Assembly: GCA_002812745.2 (NCBI GenBank) | Contig: NCSJ02000164.1 | Location: 1-64,000 of the forward strand | DNA length: 64,000 nucleotides | From: Scytalidium lignicola | Taxonomy: Eukaryota > Ascomycota > Leotiomycetes | Direction of reading: 5' to 3' | In this document: positions 23,518 through 33,969 of the stretch, piece after piece | Numbering within the stretch: position 1 is the first letter of the stretch | Layout: the number at the start of each line of letters is the position of its first letter | Made by a program: the position numbers and the translations under genes | Notes under the pieces: generated by a model | Database searches by the model: none | Told to the model about the DNA's origin: nothing | What the model saw: only the letters and a program-made list of their open reading frames with translations

Positions 23518-24993
23518 TTACAAGCAGCAAGGATAGTCACTCGCATCACCATCATTAACAAGATGATTCCTAGCACCTTCATCATTTGCTACCAGCAATG
23601 AACTGCCTCTATAACGTCCTGTTGGATCCCTCGCGTTGGCCACGGAACTGGAAAATGCACTTCCTGTGATCCCGAAGAAAAAGTCACTCTTCAGCATGAT
23701 ACCCATATCAACTGCGCCCTGGAAGTCAAACGCCAGCTCATTGATAGCGTTTAGTACTTGTTTATCACCAGATGCTTCTGCTAGAGCCCATTTATGCGTG
23801 ACATCCCACCCGCGTTCGTTACCCGCGCTGACAAATTTCTCGACCTGGTCGCTATCTCCACATGCAAGGTATACTAGCGGTTTCTTAGCATTGAGGTCGG
23901 GAGAGCCGTATTTCACCCATGCGCGATCAAGGGCATCCAGATCGCGCGAGAGTTGGTCATCGAGCGAAGACCAGATGGTATCGTTTTCGACGCGAAAATG
24001 GACTCCGTAGAAGGGTCGTGCATTTATCTGCTTCAACAATTTATCGACTATCTTCCTCGGCCCTTCGTTAAATCGAATCAGCGAAGAGATATCATTCCAC
24101 AAGCGCAGCTCTCTGTGTGTTGGGTCGTCGGTGATGCGAAAGAGGAGGAATTGAGCGCCCATAGTGACAATTGTAATGCCCTTGGCTGAGTCGTTACGAT
24201 TCGGATTGAGGGAGGAGAGCTGTTCCAGAAAAGCCATTTGCTCGTCAAAGTGCGTTTTGAATGGGCGGCCGACCCAGAAGAAGCCCTTCACGGCAACATA
24301 GCTCGGAGGCATATCAATTGACCAGCGATTCTTCACTGCAACCTCTGTATCCAATTTCGACGGGTGGATAATCTTCATTTTTGGACATGCGCGTGCAAAA
24401 CTATCGATCACATGTTGTGCGTCGAACCATTCATCGTAAGTCAGGTATTTGTCGGGGTTGAGGAGATTGTACTCGAGCAGGTTGGTCGGATCGCGAATTG
24501 GCATTGAGGGAAGGATGAGGCCAGTACCAGCTTCGACGGCCATTTTCAGGCAGACCTTGACTTGCGAAATTATGGAGGTCAATCCCGCATGCATATTATT
24601 ACATTGGAGGTAAACATCGTCTTCAGGCCATGAATTGCTCTCGCATACTTCTCTCAGCGCGGGGAAGTCGTATTCTGCAGGCGTGTCGACCGAGAAGGCC
24701 TGATCGAAGTAGGTGCGCAATGGCAGATTGGGTGTATATACGCTCTTGTCTTTGTTTTCCTCTTTCGTTGTTGTTAAAGCGTCGGGTTGGGTCTCCATCA
24801 ATGGCTTCTTGCTCGCATGTGAATCCTCAACCTCCTGAGCCACAGCTTCTGGCGAAGGGGATGATGAGCTGGTGCCCGAGGTCGTGCGCAACGAAGCACC
24901 TGGCAATTGGGCGGCGATCCACCATATCAAGACTAAGGAGATGAAGATGAGGGAAGCAGATATGGCGTTCTTTCGGACAATCATGTTGGGCAT
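23518..24993 (-). CDS. Type II membrane glycosyltransferase-like protein (O-fucosyltransferase-like fold)
   Basis: A single exon of 491 aa. A short cytosolic N-terminus is followed by one hydrophobic segment (about aa 12-31, ISASLIFISLVLIWWIAA), then a serine/threonine-rich stem. This is the layout of a Golgi type II enzyme. The lumenal part contains GVHFRVENDT (His331-Phe-Arg333), like the HxR motif of O-FucT-type GT-B enzymes, and a C-terminal MLKSDFFFGITGSAFSSS that resembles the nucleotide-sugar site (SDxFIGxxxSS). The family is often left as hypothetical in fungal genomes, so donor and acceptor are unknown. Fold assignment is inference; membrane topology is seen directly. No intron is needed and the start is the only methionine before the anchor. 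Confidence 0.75.
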   Translation of the reverse strand: MPNMIVRKNAISASLIFISLVLIWWIAAQLPGASLRTTSGTSSSSPSPEAVAQEVEDSHASKKPLMETQPDALTTTKEENKDKSVYTPNLPLRTYFDQAFSVDTPAEYDFPALREVCESNSWPEDDVYLQCNNMHAGLTSIISQVKVCLKMAVEAGTGLILPSMPIRDPTNLLEYNLLNPDKYLTYDEWFDAQHVIDSFARACPKMKIIHPSKLDTEVAVKNRWSIDMPPSYVAVKGFFWVGRPFKTHFDEQMAFLEQLSSLNPNRNDSAKGITIVTMGAQFLLFRITDDPTHRELRLWNDISSLIRFNEGPRKIVDKLLKQINARPFYGVHFRVENDTIWSSLDDQLSRDLDALDRAWVKYGSPDLNAKKPLVYLACGDSDQVEKFVSAGNERGWDVTHKWALAEASGDKQVLNAINELAFDFQGAVDMGIMLKSDFFFGITGSAFSSSVANARDPTGRYRGSSLLVANDEGARNHLVNDGDASDYPCCL

Positions 24994-25434
24994 GAGAGGG
25001 GATGGAGGAAGAATCTGGGGGGGAGAAGGGGAGATTTAAGGTTAAACAGGTTTCGCCGAGGCACATGCTTTGGTGCCGGTTTAGTCAGCCAACGACGTCA
25101 TGTGGCATTAAGAGGGATCCATAAGAGAATCGTCTTGAGGAATGAAATATTTCTGGACTCAATAATATAATAATACTAAACAAAGCTAGATTCTATTAAA
25201 TTTGATATACAGGTGAAAATACGTAGGGAGATGAGTATTCTCACGTGACTCTATATCACATGATGTAGAATTGCACTTTACTCCAACTGTTAAATGGGAA
25301 TTAAAGTGCACGGTTGTTTATAATAAGTATAGTAGATAGGAAATGGAGTTTTTATAAAATATATTTGTATTTTTGCTTTGAATCATTTTCCCATTGTCTT
25401 AGGAGACATCTGTCAAACTGGCCCTAGATCTCGT
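24994..25434. other. Intergenic
   Basis: The promoter side of the glycosyltransferase-like gene (pyrimidine-rich on its strand near 25000-25030) and the AT-rich 3' flank of the next small gene. No other feature seen. Confidence 0.5.
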
Positions 25435-25935
25435 TCAACTGTACCGACAGAACACAAGAGCGTGTCTGGCATATCCGTGCCAATCTAGCGGGTGTTCCCG
25501 GGCTTCAGATATGCGTTCAGGATCATATTCTTCCTCGTCTTCGCTTTGTGATTCAGTCTCCTCGCTGTCCGGATGTTGCTGCTCATATTCAATCTCAGCT
25601 TGGAAGTGATCCTGACCTGGACCAGAGTCTATGAGAAAGGCGCCCTTGAGGGATCCTAACTCGCAAGTGCCCCAGAAGCGATCGTGGTCCCTGATCAACC
25701 GAATTCAATAAACGTAGCCATAAGTGGGCAGGTAGTTTTATTGTACTTTGTATATAGCCTGGATTTGCCAGAGGCGGTCTCGGAAATACCTACTATCGAA
25801 TAATAAATTGCTAATATGTTTGTTGTTCCACACGCTTTTCGTAGAGGCTTCGTAGATGGAATTATCGAGTTTCTTTCACCCATCCTCATCTCCTTTGCCC
25901 GATGGCGTGACGTCTTCACGTTTCATTTTTGGCAT
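25435..25935 (-). CDS. Small acidic hypothetical protein, model uncertain
   Basis: A possible three-exon gene (25935-25880, 25834-25790, 25690-25435) of 118 aa. Exon phases agree, with introns of 45 and 99 nt. Without the 45-nt intron the frame meets an in-frame TGA at 25878-25876, so the locus could instead be a decayed copy. The C-terminal exon is the convincing part: FWGTCELGSLKG, then a glutamate-rich stretch (QSEDEEEYDPE). The WG-x2-E-x-G segment is similar to VWGHFDVG in the gene at 16719-17198, and the two may be distant relatives. The protein ends early compared with that gene. Function unknown. Confidence 0.35.
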
Positions 25936-26294
25936 TGGTGATAATGTTTGTTCTTGAATCAAGGGTGGTATTAGGAATCGGTGACTCTATTTTACGGTAT
26001 TAGTTGGATCTTTAAAATTGAATGCATTTGGGGGACCAGCTTCAATATATTAAGTAATAAGCAGATAAGGCATTTTTGCCAGTTGGAGTACAGTGCGAAT
26101 AGCTATACTACAATGCAACTCCAGTAGAATTTATGGGATATGGAGATAATCGATCACTTTGCTTGACAAAAATTGTCCTCATATACTTAGAAAAGATAAT
26201 AGCTTGGCGTTATTTAATCCTGATAGCTGCGAGCCTTTACTTTCTAAGTGATAAAAAAGTGAATGCTTCGATAATTCGGATAAACCTCTTTACA

Positions 26295-28490
26295 CTATGC
26301 CCATACATCCTCCTGCCACTTTCTGTGCCTCTTACTCTGCTCCACCCAATCTTTCAATTCTTTATCATTCCACTGCCTTCTCTCTTTAACTACATTCCCA
26401 ACGATAGCAGCTACATCTCTGCCCATCGCAGCCGATCCACATATATACAATGTAGCCTCCATTTCCATCAACATATCACACACCATCTTCTCATTTTCTC
26501 TAATTCTGTCCTGAACATACACCTTCTCTTCTGCTTTGTCTCTCGAGAATGCTGTAATAATCTGCAAGGTCTCTTCCCCTAACTCTTCCTGAATCTGCAT
26601 CAGCTCATCTTTATAAATGAAGTCCTCGTCATCTCTCCTGCAACCAAAAAATAGTTTCATCTGCCCGATATCTTTCCCGATGATTTTTAATCTAGCTCGT
26701 TCCTGGATAAATGCTCTGAAGGGTGCGAGACCTGTTCCGGCTGCGATCATGATCAACGGACTGCTCGGCGATGCTGGAAGTTTGAACTTGGAACGCCGGA
26801 TCATGGCATGGATTTTCCCTCCTTCAAGGATATTGTTTGGGCCATCGAGTCTATATGTTAATCCATGAGGATGGGGCCGTGTTAGAGCGAGCAGATAATT
26901 TGTTGCTAGCCCAAAGATGCTCTCACCGGGTAAGTTATCAGACGCTTTCGTGGTGTTGATAGAAAGTTTTGTCGTCGATACCATTACAGTGATTGATGGT
27001 TGACGAGGAGATACAATAGAGGATGATGAAACGGAGTAATAGCGTGGCATCATTGACGGAAGTGTCTCTAGAACGAATGAGATCGGAAGTGCCGACCATT
27101 TAGTAGTGGGGCTATTTTGTGTCGATAATTGGAGAAGCCGTCCAAGCGTGATATGCATCGTTTTTTGAAGTTGTGAGTACTTTGCTTTACTCTTTCCAAG
27201 CTGTGAGAGGAATTCTAGCTCGGAAGTTGAGGGAGCGAAGTGGCACAAAGCAAGAATTGTTTCTCGAGAGACAGGGGCGCATATGTCAAGATAATAGCGG
27301 AACAAAGCTTCAATGGTTGTCAACGATGGAAGTTTAGTCTTTTGTGAAGCATCTGTGGGTGCAATCCGAATAACTCTCTCTTTTCGATGTTCAAGTCCAA
27401 GGACACCTAAAAGGCGGCTAACCTCTGTATCTGGATTGATAGGCCATATGGCTAAATGATCACCGGTTTTATACTTTAGATCAGGATATTGGGCAAGGTT
27501 AAGTTCTATATGAAGGCAATTCCTCTGAGGTGTGCTGAGAAGGTCTTTTGAGATCTTGATCGGCAAGGCGCGGACGGGCGAATATGTGTCTGCGACTTTC
27601 AAATATTCTGGCCTCCAGATGGGCTCTCCAGATTGAACAGCAGTTTCGGTCGAAGGGAGCATATCTTCAATAGTATACTTTGGTTCGTACTTGAACTCTT
27701 GATCCTGAAGATTGAGCTTCTCACGGAAACACTCGAGAGCTTTCTCTTTCCATGCCATGAAGTCTTCCTCAGTTTCACCTTTGGAATCGTCCGCTCTACC
27801 AACCGGAAGTAGGGCAATTGCACCATGTTTGTTGAAGGTTTCAACTACAACATCGACAACACGGTTATAAAATCTGTAACTGCTGTTTCCCAACCCAAAA
27901 GCCATGTACCTGAGATTACCTAGTGATATTTCCGGAGATTGGTGGAGCCAGTTCCAAAGCCCGCCAGTGTTATCAGAAGGATCTCCTTCCCCGTATGTAC
28001 TCAAAATGAAAACTGCAAATTGTTTCTCCGACAGGTAACCAATACTCGACGGATCATAATCAGAGAGGTCAGCTGCCATGGCACTCAGACCGAATCGAGA
28101 GTAGCATTCTTGAGCAAGGCGGATGGCAAACCCTTCCGCAGTCCCAGACTGAGAACCCCAAAATATAACCACACTTTTATGCTAGATCCTAAGTTAGCCA
28201 AGTGAGTCCCCACTATATAGGTAAGAGATACTTACTGCATCGCTCATTTTGGTAGATATGTTACGCGTCGACGTCCTGCTCGCGGTTGTGACTATTCCTT
28301 GCGGTCTCTCGTACCACAGGTGGTTATATGGATTTGGCTTGTTCCATACTCCTCCTTTGGAGAAATATCCCGCAGAGCAAAATGCAATCAGTAGAAGAAC
28401 TATTACATCATCGAGAGCTAGAGCTTGCTCAACATGCGTCAGCTCTGTTAATATTCCTTTCAAAATCACATTTGAATTTGTGTATGTCAT
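26295..28490 (-). CDS. NADPH-cytochrome P450 reductase-type diflavin reductase
   Basis: Two exons (28490-28236, 28181-26295; 54-nt intron GTAAGT...CTAG) give 713 aa, a normal CPR length. An N-terminal hydrophobic anchor (VIVLLLIAFCSAGYF) is followed by the flavodoxin FMN domain (FWGSQSGTAEGFA, STYGEGDPSDN, GLGNSSY), the FAD domain (RYYSVSSS, close to the RxYS motif) and the NADPH domain (AAGTGLAPFRAF, FFGCRRDDEDFIY, YICGSAAMGRDV). It ends DVWA, where CPRs carry an aromatic residue that stacks on the FAD. It passes electrons from NADPH through FAD and FMN to ER-bound P450s. It lies head-to-head with a P450 gene only 0.9 kb away, which suggests a dedicated redox partner. Whether it is the housekeeping CPR or an extra cluster copy cannot be told here. 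Confidence 0.93.
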
Positions 28491-29371
28491 GTTTGAACTG
28501 GACCATTTGTAGGTATGAATTGCTAAAATAAATCGATGGTCAACACTTTGTCACTAGAAGGTGCTGAAAAAATAAAGGAAGTTGGTGATTTTGAGTTAAA
28601 ATACAGATTCAGAAGAATTGATATTGATATGCTGCTGTCTAAATCAGGGAAATACTGTGGGGAAGACAATGCTGTGGAGCTTGAGGAATATAAATGAACT
28701 TCTCCACATTTGGATTCTGGAATAAGAACGTTCAAGCGACGGGCTGCAGCCAATCATCGTCAAAGCAGTATGAAGATTGGAAATAACGTTCTTGGCAGTT
28801 GGCGGAGAGACTATATCACACATCGAGTACTCACTCGTGGGGTGATCTCATTTTCGCAATAATCGGCTAGGCTATATGAAAAAGCTTAATAGCTTCGAGT
28901 TAACAGGGTACTATCGGCTGATCTCATCCGATTGGAAGTCATAAGTGGCGTCTACCTTAGAAGGAAGGTCTTAACGGATTTCCGCTCTGGGATGTGCGAA
29001 GATTAACTGCCATTCGCGTAGCCGCATTCTGCAGTAAGTTATACACGTAATTATTAGGATATTCTAACCGGCCTTCCCTAATGATCGCGGGTAATTCTAG
29101 TCGAAATATTCCACTTTGCGTTATTGGCAGTTTGTGGTTTATACCTAGAGGTTACTTTTCAGAACTCGATCAAAGATGGGCCATCCGGTGTCTTGTGATG
29201 CGCTCTTAGTTACCAGTGTGTGTCGCAGTTTTTATCCCAATGGCAGCCCCGGATACTGTGAAGACTTAGCTATTAGCACTTGTACATATCATCGAATACA
29301 GTCCAGCATTTGACCTACATCTTTTCTCCTAGAGAATTTCGATTCACTGTTTTTGAACAACTTGAATCAAC
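28491..29371. promoter_or_regulatory. Divergent promoter region of the CPR and P450 genes
   Basis: 881 bp between the two start codons, which point away from each other. This arrangement permits co-regulation of reductase and P450. I see no further gene and no outstanding repeat. Confidence 0.55.
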
Positions 29372-31068
29372 ATGCTCGGGCCAATTTTTGCAACAGTTGT
29401 TGCGCTTCTCTTGCTGGTGGCATTTGTGCTCAAACCAATTTTCGATTACTTCAGGGATCCCAAGGGTCTGCGGCGGTATCCTTCCATGAACGCTTTCTGC
29501 GGCATAACCAATCTTGGTTTCATTTACGAAGCACACCAACCTTTCCGCTCAAAAAAATTAGAATCTCTTCACAGGATACACCCCGTCATTCGCACTGGGC
29601 CAAATTCTCTTTCCTACGGTGATATCCGTGCCATAAAGGTAGGATTTGGGAAATAATAGATCCATGATTCCACAAAGCTTACAGTATTCGATTAAAGGAT
29701 ATTTATGGCCATGGAACTCCCTGTACTAAGGATATTTGGTACGACAAGCTTGGGGGCACACATTCTCATCTCGCAGATGTGCATGACAAGCAAGAACATG
29801 CTCGAAAACGAAAAGTACTCTCAAGTGCTTATGCTTTGAAAAATCTAGAAGGCTGGGAGCACAAGGTTGCTGATAAAACAGAGCGATTTATCAAAGCAGT
29901 TGACAAACTATGCACAACGCCTCTTTCTTTGCCATTCGAGAGACCAAATCCTGAAGACCTCACTGTAGATTATAGAATGTGGACTAATTATTTCACCTTG
30001 GACGCCATCGCAGATATTGGTCTAAGTGAACGGCTTGGGTTTTTAGATACAGGCAACGATCTGGTGACCGCCGAACGTATGGATGGCTCGACATATACAG
30101 TCAACTATCGTGAATGTCTTCACTCTACTGCTCGAGCACAGTGTGGTACAGTGTGGTCCTATGATTGGTTCCCGTATCTAATTACAATTTCGAAACTTCT
30201 TTCCAGTCGTTATCGCTATTTGTGGAAGCGAAGCGAGGACTGGGGTAATATTGTTTATCATCGAGCCATGAAGCGCCTTCGCCTATACCAGAAGGGCGAG
30301 AAGTTTGACGACTTTTTCCAGGCTTTACTCGAGGATAAAGTGGGCAATCCGAATAATTTACCTTGGGGAGAGATGGTTGCCGAGGTATCCATAATGAGTA
30401 AGACGTCCCTTCCTTCTTTTCTCTTCAACCTCCTGAACTATATATCTGACCTTGAGTAACAAGTGAACGCCGGATCTGATACAACGGCAATTGCAATGAA
30501 CAATGTGATGTATCTGCTTCTAAAGAACCCGGTTTGTCTCAAGAAGCTGCAAGAAGAAATTGACTCTGTTCTTCAGCCTGAGGAAGACATTGCTCCATAT
30601 GACAAAGTGAAGCACCTTCCTTATCTTAGAGCTTGCCTCGATGAAGCTATGCGAATCTATCCACCAACCACCTTTGGGCTTCCAAGGCGTACACCTCCAG
30701 AGGGATGTGCAATTCTAGGCGAGTTCATCCCAGGAAGCACCTCCGTTTCGATCTCGTCTTACGTCGTTCATCGTGATCCAAAAATCTTTCCTGATCCTGA
30801 GACATTTCGTCCAGAGAGGTGGCTTACAGAGGACTCAAAGGAGTTGCAGTATGCATTTCAGGCATTTAGCACTGGTGCTAGAGGTTGTATTGGGAGAAAT
30901 ATCAGTTACTTAGAGCAGACTGTGCTGTTGGCAAGTGTGATTCATCGTTATGAATTTGCTTTACCGCATCCGGAATGGGAACAAGAGAGGAGAGAAGTCT
31001 TTAATCTGATGCCGGGACACCTCCCATTAAAGGCTTCAAGAAGAGTTGCTAGATTGGACAATTTATAG
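29372..31068 (+). CDS. Cytochrome P450 monooxygenase (microsomal, benzoate-hydroxylase/pisatin-demethylase-like)
   Basis: Three exons (29372-29638, 29698-30397, 30464-31068) give 523 aa. The N-terminal anchor (ATVVALLLLVAFVLKPIF) is followed by the C-helix region (HARKRKVLSSAY), the I-helix AGSDTTAIA, the K-helix EAMR, FRPERW, and the heme loop FSTGARGCIG with Cys464 as thiolate ligand. All the motifs needed for activity are present. It inserts oxygen into an unknown substrate at the ER membrane using electrons from a reductase such as the one encoded divergently next to it. The IYGHGTP...GGTHSHLAD segment resembles the CYP53/CYP57-type fungal group, which acts on benzoates and phytoalexins, but that placement is tentative. 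The second intron uses GTAAGA; an earlier GTATCC would break phase. Confidence 0.93.
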
Positions 31069-32103
31069 ATAGGGCTGTGATTCCTTTTAACTTATGCCGT
31101 TTTGCTTTATTATTTGTGTTTTAGCCATTATTAAAGAAAAGAAAATTACTAAGACCCTTCATATAATCATACCACTAGTCTTTGAGTCGTATGTTGAATT
31201 TGTTGGTAGCTAGTCATGTTGTCAGAAGGTCAGAGCGCAGCCGGCAGTAAAATCACATATAAATTGTATGGCACAGTGCTTAGTTGATTCCTCTACAGGA
31301 ATGACTACATTTATGGATGGATAAGATAGAGAGTAGGATTCCCCACCTCCTGTAACGCCGAATTACCGGTCATTACGTATAGAGGTATAGCGGTTAAGTA
31401 TTCATATAGAACTAGTAAGGGTGCTACCCTTTTATCCATGTTAAGCAATAACCTTACAACTGCGTAAAATTACCAAAGCACTAAGTATGCGTGTGCCATA
31501 TAATTGCAAACTCCATAACTTATTAGTTATTCTCCACTCCATATGCTCACATAATCAATATGGCGCTAAATTGCCAAACACCCTGCATATTCTCCTCCAC
31601 GGTGTCTAACTCATATAGAGCTAGCTTAACTCCATATTGATTTTGTATGGTATCAGGACCTCATTGCACAAATCACGTGAAGGAGGAGGAAGGGTAAAAG
31701 TCTACGTCCTAGCCGCTTCTTAGCTGTTAACTCCCGTCTATGAAAAGAGAGTTTCCCTCTTCTCTTTAATAAAAGTTAAAGATTAATCTTATAATTTTAA
31801 GACTAAACCTTCAAAGTGAATTTATACTTAATCAACTGCTATTATACTACTAGTCTTCTACTCAGTTTTAGCCTTCTGGTCNTTTTTTCACTTTACATAC
31901 AAATAACCCTGACAACTACTTAGAAATTATACTTTAAAACTTTAACAATAGATTGCTTATTATATTGTTATTTCTATTCTTTACTGATAATGAAAGTGNT
32001 TTTTCTGTTATGTTTTACAAATAACATCTGTAAAGTTAAGTAATAAGTCTTTTAACATTATTATAATTTTGAGATAGTGCAATACAACTATAGAAGATGG
32101 ATA
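31069..32103. other. Repeat-derived and AT-rich intergenic DNA
   Basis: The downstream flank of the P450 and the 3' flank of the HET gene, which face each other tail to tail. It contains the LTR/primer-site relic at 31201-31658 and very AT-rich sequence with two unresolved bases (31882, 31999), each beside a T run. No gene seen. Confidence 0.55.
31201..31658 (+). repeat. Probable degraded LTR plus primer-binding site of a retrotransposon
   Basis: The stretch begins TGTTGGTAGCTAGTC, like the two LTR-end fragments elsewhere in the window. About 450 nt later it reaches TGGTATCAGGA (31648-31658), very like the initiator-tRNA primer-binding site (TGGTATCAGAGC) that follows the 5' LTR in Ty1/copia elements. 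No gag or pol coding follows; it breaks into AT-rich DNA. Beyond the first ~10 nt I see little match to the other two fragments, so it may be another family. Inferred from edges and motif only. Confidence 0.35.
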
Positions 32104-33969
32104 CTATATGATAGTAATTTCGTCCTTCATCTCTTGACATGTCTGACCGAACGCTCCGTCAAGATCAAGCGTATAATACCGTCCATTATCTAAGCCCGGC
32201 TTTAATATGTGGATATAACAATCCCCCTTCAAACGATGGCAACCAGCTTGTGCAGGTGCCATAACCACAGGAAGTTTCGCACCTGGGACATAGAACACAG
32301 GGTCGCCTATTGCTACTGCACGATCCACCAATCCCATATGCCCGTTGGTCGTCTCGAAATACTGACGGCCTTCCGTGATGGCGGCAAAAGCAAGCATTTC
32401 CGAAGACTGAGAACGATTGCGGATTGTACGAGAGATCAAATACACGCTCGCCGCCAATGCCCAGCTTCGATCGATAGTCGAATGCTCAGGGGATAAATTT
32501 TTCATTGATACGTTGATGAACTCATCTTGTTCTCGAAGATTGGGATCGTCTTGATCGTTTGCAGTAGTATCAATTGTGTATGCAAAGATGGCTTCCCAGA
32601 ATGCTGAGTTAAGGCCCTGTCCCGGGTTTGCTCTGTTGAGCTGCCACCAAGCCTCTACTTTCCATACCCTATCCACTACACCAAGTGACAAAGCTGCCGT
32701 TGTAAGTTTGAAAAGATGTTCCCTGGGCTCTGTGGTAACTGTGTGGATCCTACACCTTGCTGTCTGACCCGCTCTCAAAAATGGCATTCTAATGACGTCT
32801 GAAAGTCTAGCGTATGTAGCCTTTTGCGGAAGTGCTAGTATTTTGTTATCCCAATCCGGCACCCAGGAATTTAGTTTTCTCTGTATTGGATTAAACTGGC
32901 ACGAGGATAGAATTTCTAAGGACCTTGTCTTTTTAATCCATTGCTTTGCAAACCTCGTGTATATCTCGTCGACAGTATTGCGATAATCAGGTTGGATTTC
33001 ACTTCTCTCTGAATCGGACAATAAACCCAGCATGCCATATATCTTATCACGAGGATCAGTGGCGTTGAACGATCTGAATAGATCTATGAGCGCCAGAGAG
33101 TTCATATTGTCTCTTGCAAAGTCCTGAAATTTCATCATAGCTATATATCCACGCGAAATCAATACTGCGTCAGCGCCACCTGTTCGCCAAGTTGAAGGTT
33201 TTGTGTCATTGAAGACGCGTTCCAGTTGAGGCCACGGCACAGAATCCTTTCCGCACAGAAGAATCCGGGTATGCCTCAGCCCAAGCAAGAACTCCTGTAC
33301 AATCCAAACCCTAGTGAACCATGGCCGGTTGAGGAGGTCTATCAGAGCTGTGACTGTGGTGCTTTCGATCTTGGCCTCTGGTTCTAAGACGTGTGGTTGA
33401 GAGACGCCATAGCGTAGCCCTAGTTTCTTTTTACCTACCTCATCAGTAAACTGGCAACTGCTTAATCCTTCAACGCTGGCGCGACAGAAGAGCTGCATTG
33501 CTTCTGTACTACCATTGCACTCATCACCGAGCCAAATGAGTACAAGTGAAGCATGCGAGTAGATCTGGGGCATCATCAACACTTGACCATTGCGCTCGGC
33601 CAAGTCTTTTTGGTTGATGCACAGAGCGTCGATCCAGAGCATTCGAGGCTCCTCTTGTCCCTCACGAAGAGCACATAGAGCTGCGTGAAGATTCCTGGTG
33701 ACCTGATATGGCCGGTTGTTCAGCATTATTGGCTCTGAGTGCAAATCATTGGGGTCGCCCCATGTGTAGGACAATGCTTCGTATTTAACTATATGATCAA
33801 GTGTAGCATGTATGAGCTGGCACTGGACTGCGCCTAGAGCTGGCTTCAGGCGAAGCAGACGATACTCTCTGGTGGCATCACTGAATTTGGAGTACGGGAG
33901 GTCACCCATTTGATAGCGGGCAGCTCTAACCGTAAAGATAAAGTTTGCCGTACACTGAGCTGCTGTCAT
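32104..33969 (-). CDS. HET-domain protein (heterokaryon incompatibility family)
   Basis: A single exon of up to 621 aa. If translation starts at the second methionine (33909) it is 601 aa, and YREYRLLRL-type sequence then begins close to the N-terminus as in relatives. HET-domain signatures are clear: YEALSYTWGD, then LRMLWIDALCINQ-type sequence (here RMLWIDALCINQKDL), then QIYSHASLVLIWLGD, and later RPWFTRVWIVQEF. The C-terminal part has GDPVFYVPGAKLPVVM, the usual end region. HET domains belong to a TIR-like fold and cause cell death when activated in non-self recognition; most genomic copies have unknown partners. No NACHT or other sensor is fused. It stands between a transposon relic and the cluster and has no obvious link to either. 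Confidence 0.92.
   Translation of the reverse strand: MTAAQCTANFIFTVRAARYQMGDLPYSKFSDATREYRLLRLKPALGAVQCQLIHATLDHIVKYEALSYTWGDPNDLHSEPIMLNNRPYQVTRNLHAALCALREGQEEPRMLWIDALCINQKDLAERNGQVLMMPQIYSHASLVLIWLGDECNGSTEAMQLFCRASVEGLSSCQFTDEVGKKKLGLRYGVSQPHVLEPEAKIESTTVTALIDLLNRPWFTRVWIVQEFLLGLRHTRILLCGKDSVPWPQLERVFNDTKPSTWRTGGADAVLISRGYIAMMKFQDFARDNMNSLALIDLFRSFNATDPRDKIYGMLGLLSDSERSEIQPDYRNTVDEIYTRFAKQWIKKTRSLEILSSCQFNPIQRKLNSWVPDWDNKILALPQKATYARLSDVIRMPFLRAGQTARCRIHTVTTEPREHLFKLTTAALSLGVVDRVWKVEAWWQLNRANPGQGLNSAFWEAIFAYTIDTTANDQDDPNLREQDEFINVSMKNLSPEHSTIDRSWALAASVYLISRTIRNRSQSSEMLAFAAITEGRQYFETTNGHMGLVDRAVAIGDPVFYVPGAKLPVVMAPAQAGCHRLKGDCYIHILKPGLDNGRYYTLDLDGAFGQTCQEMKDEITII

Noticed and set aside
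29315..29539. Antisense frame over the first P450 exon
   Set aside because: It overlaps the membrane anchor and start of the P450 on the other strand and has no features of its own.
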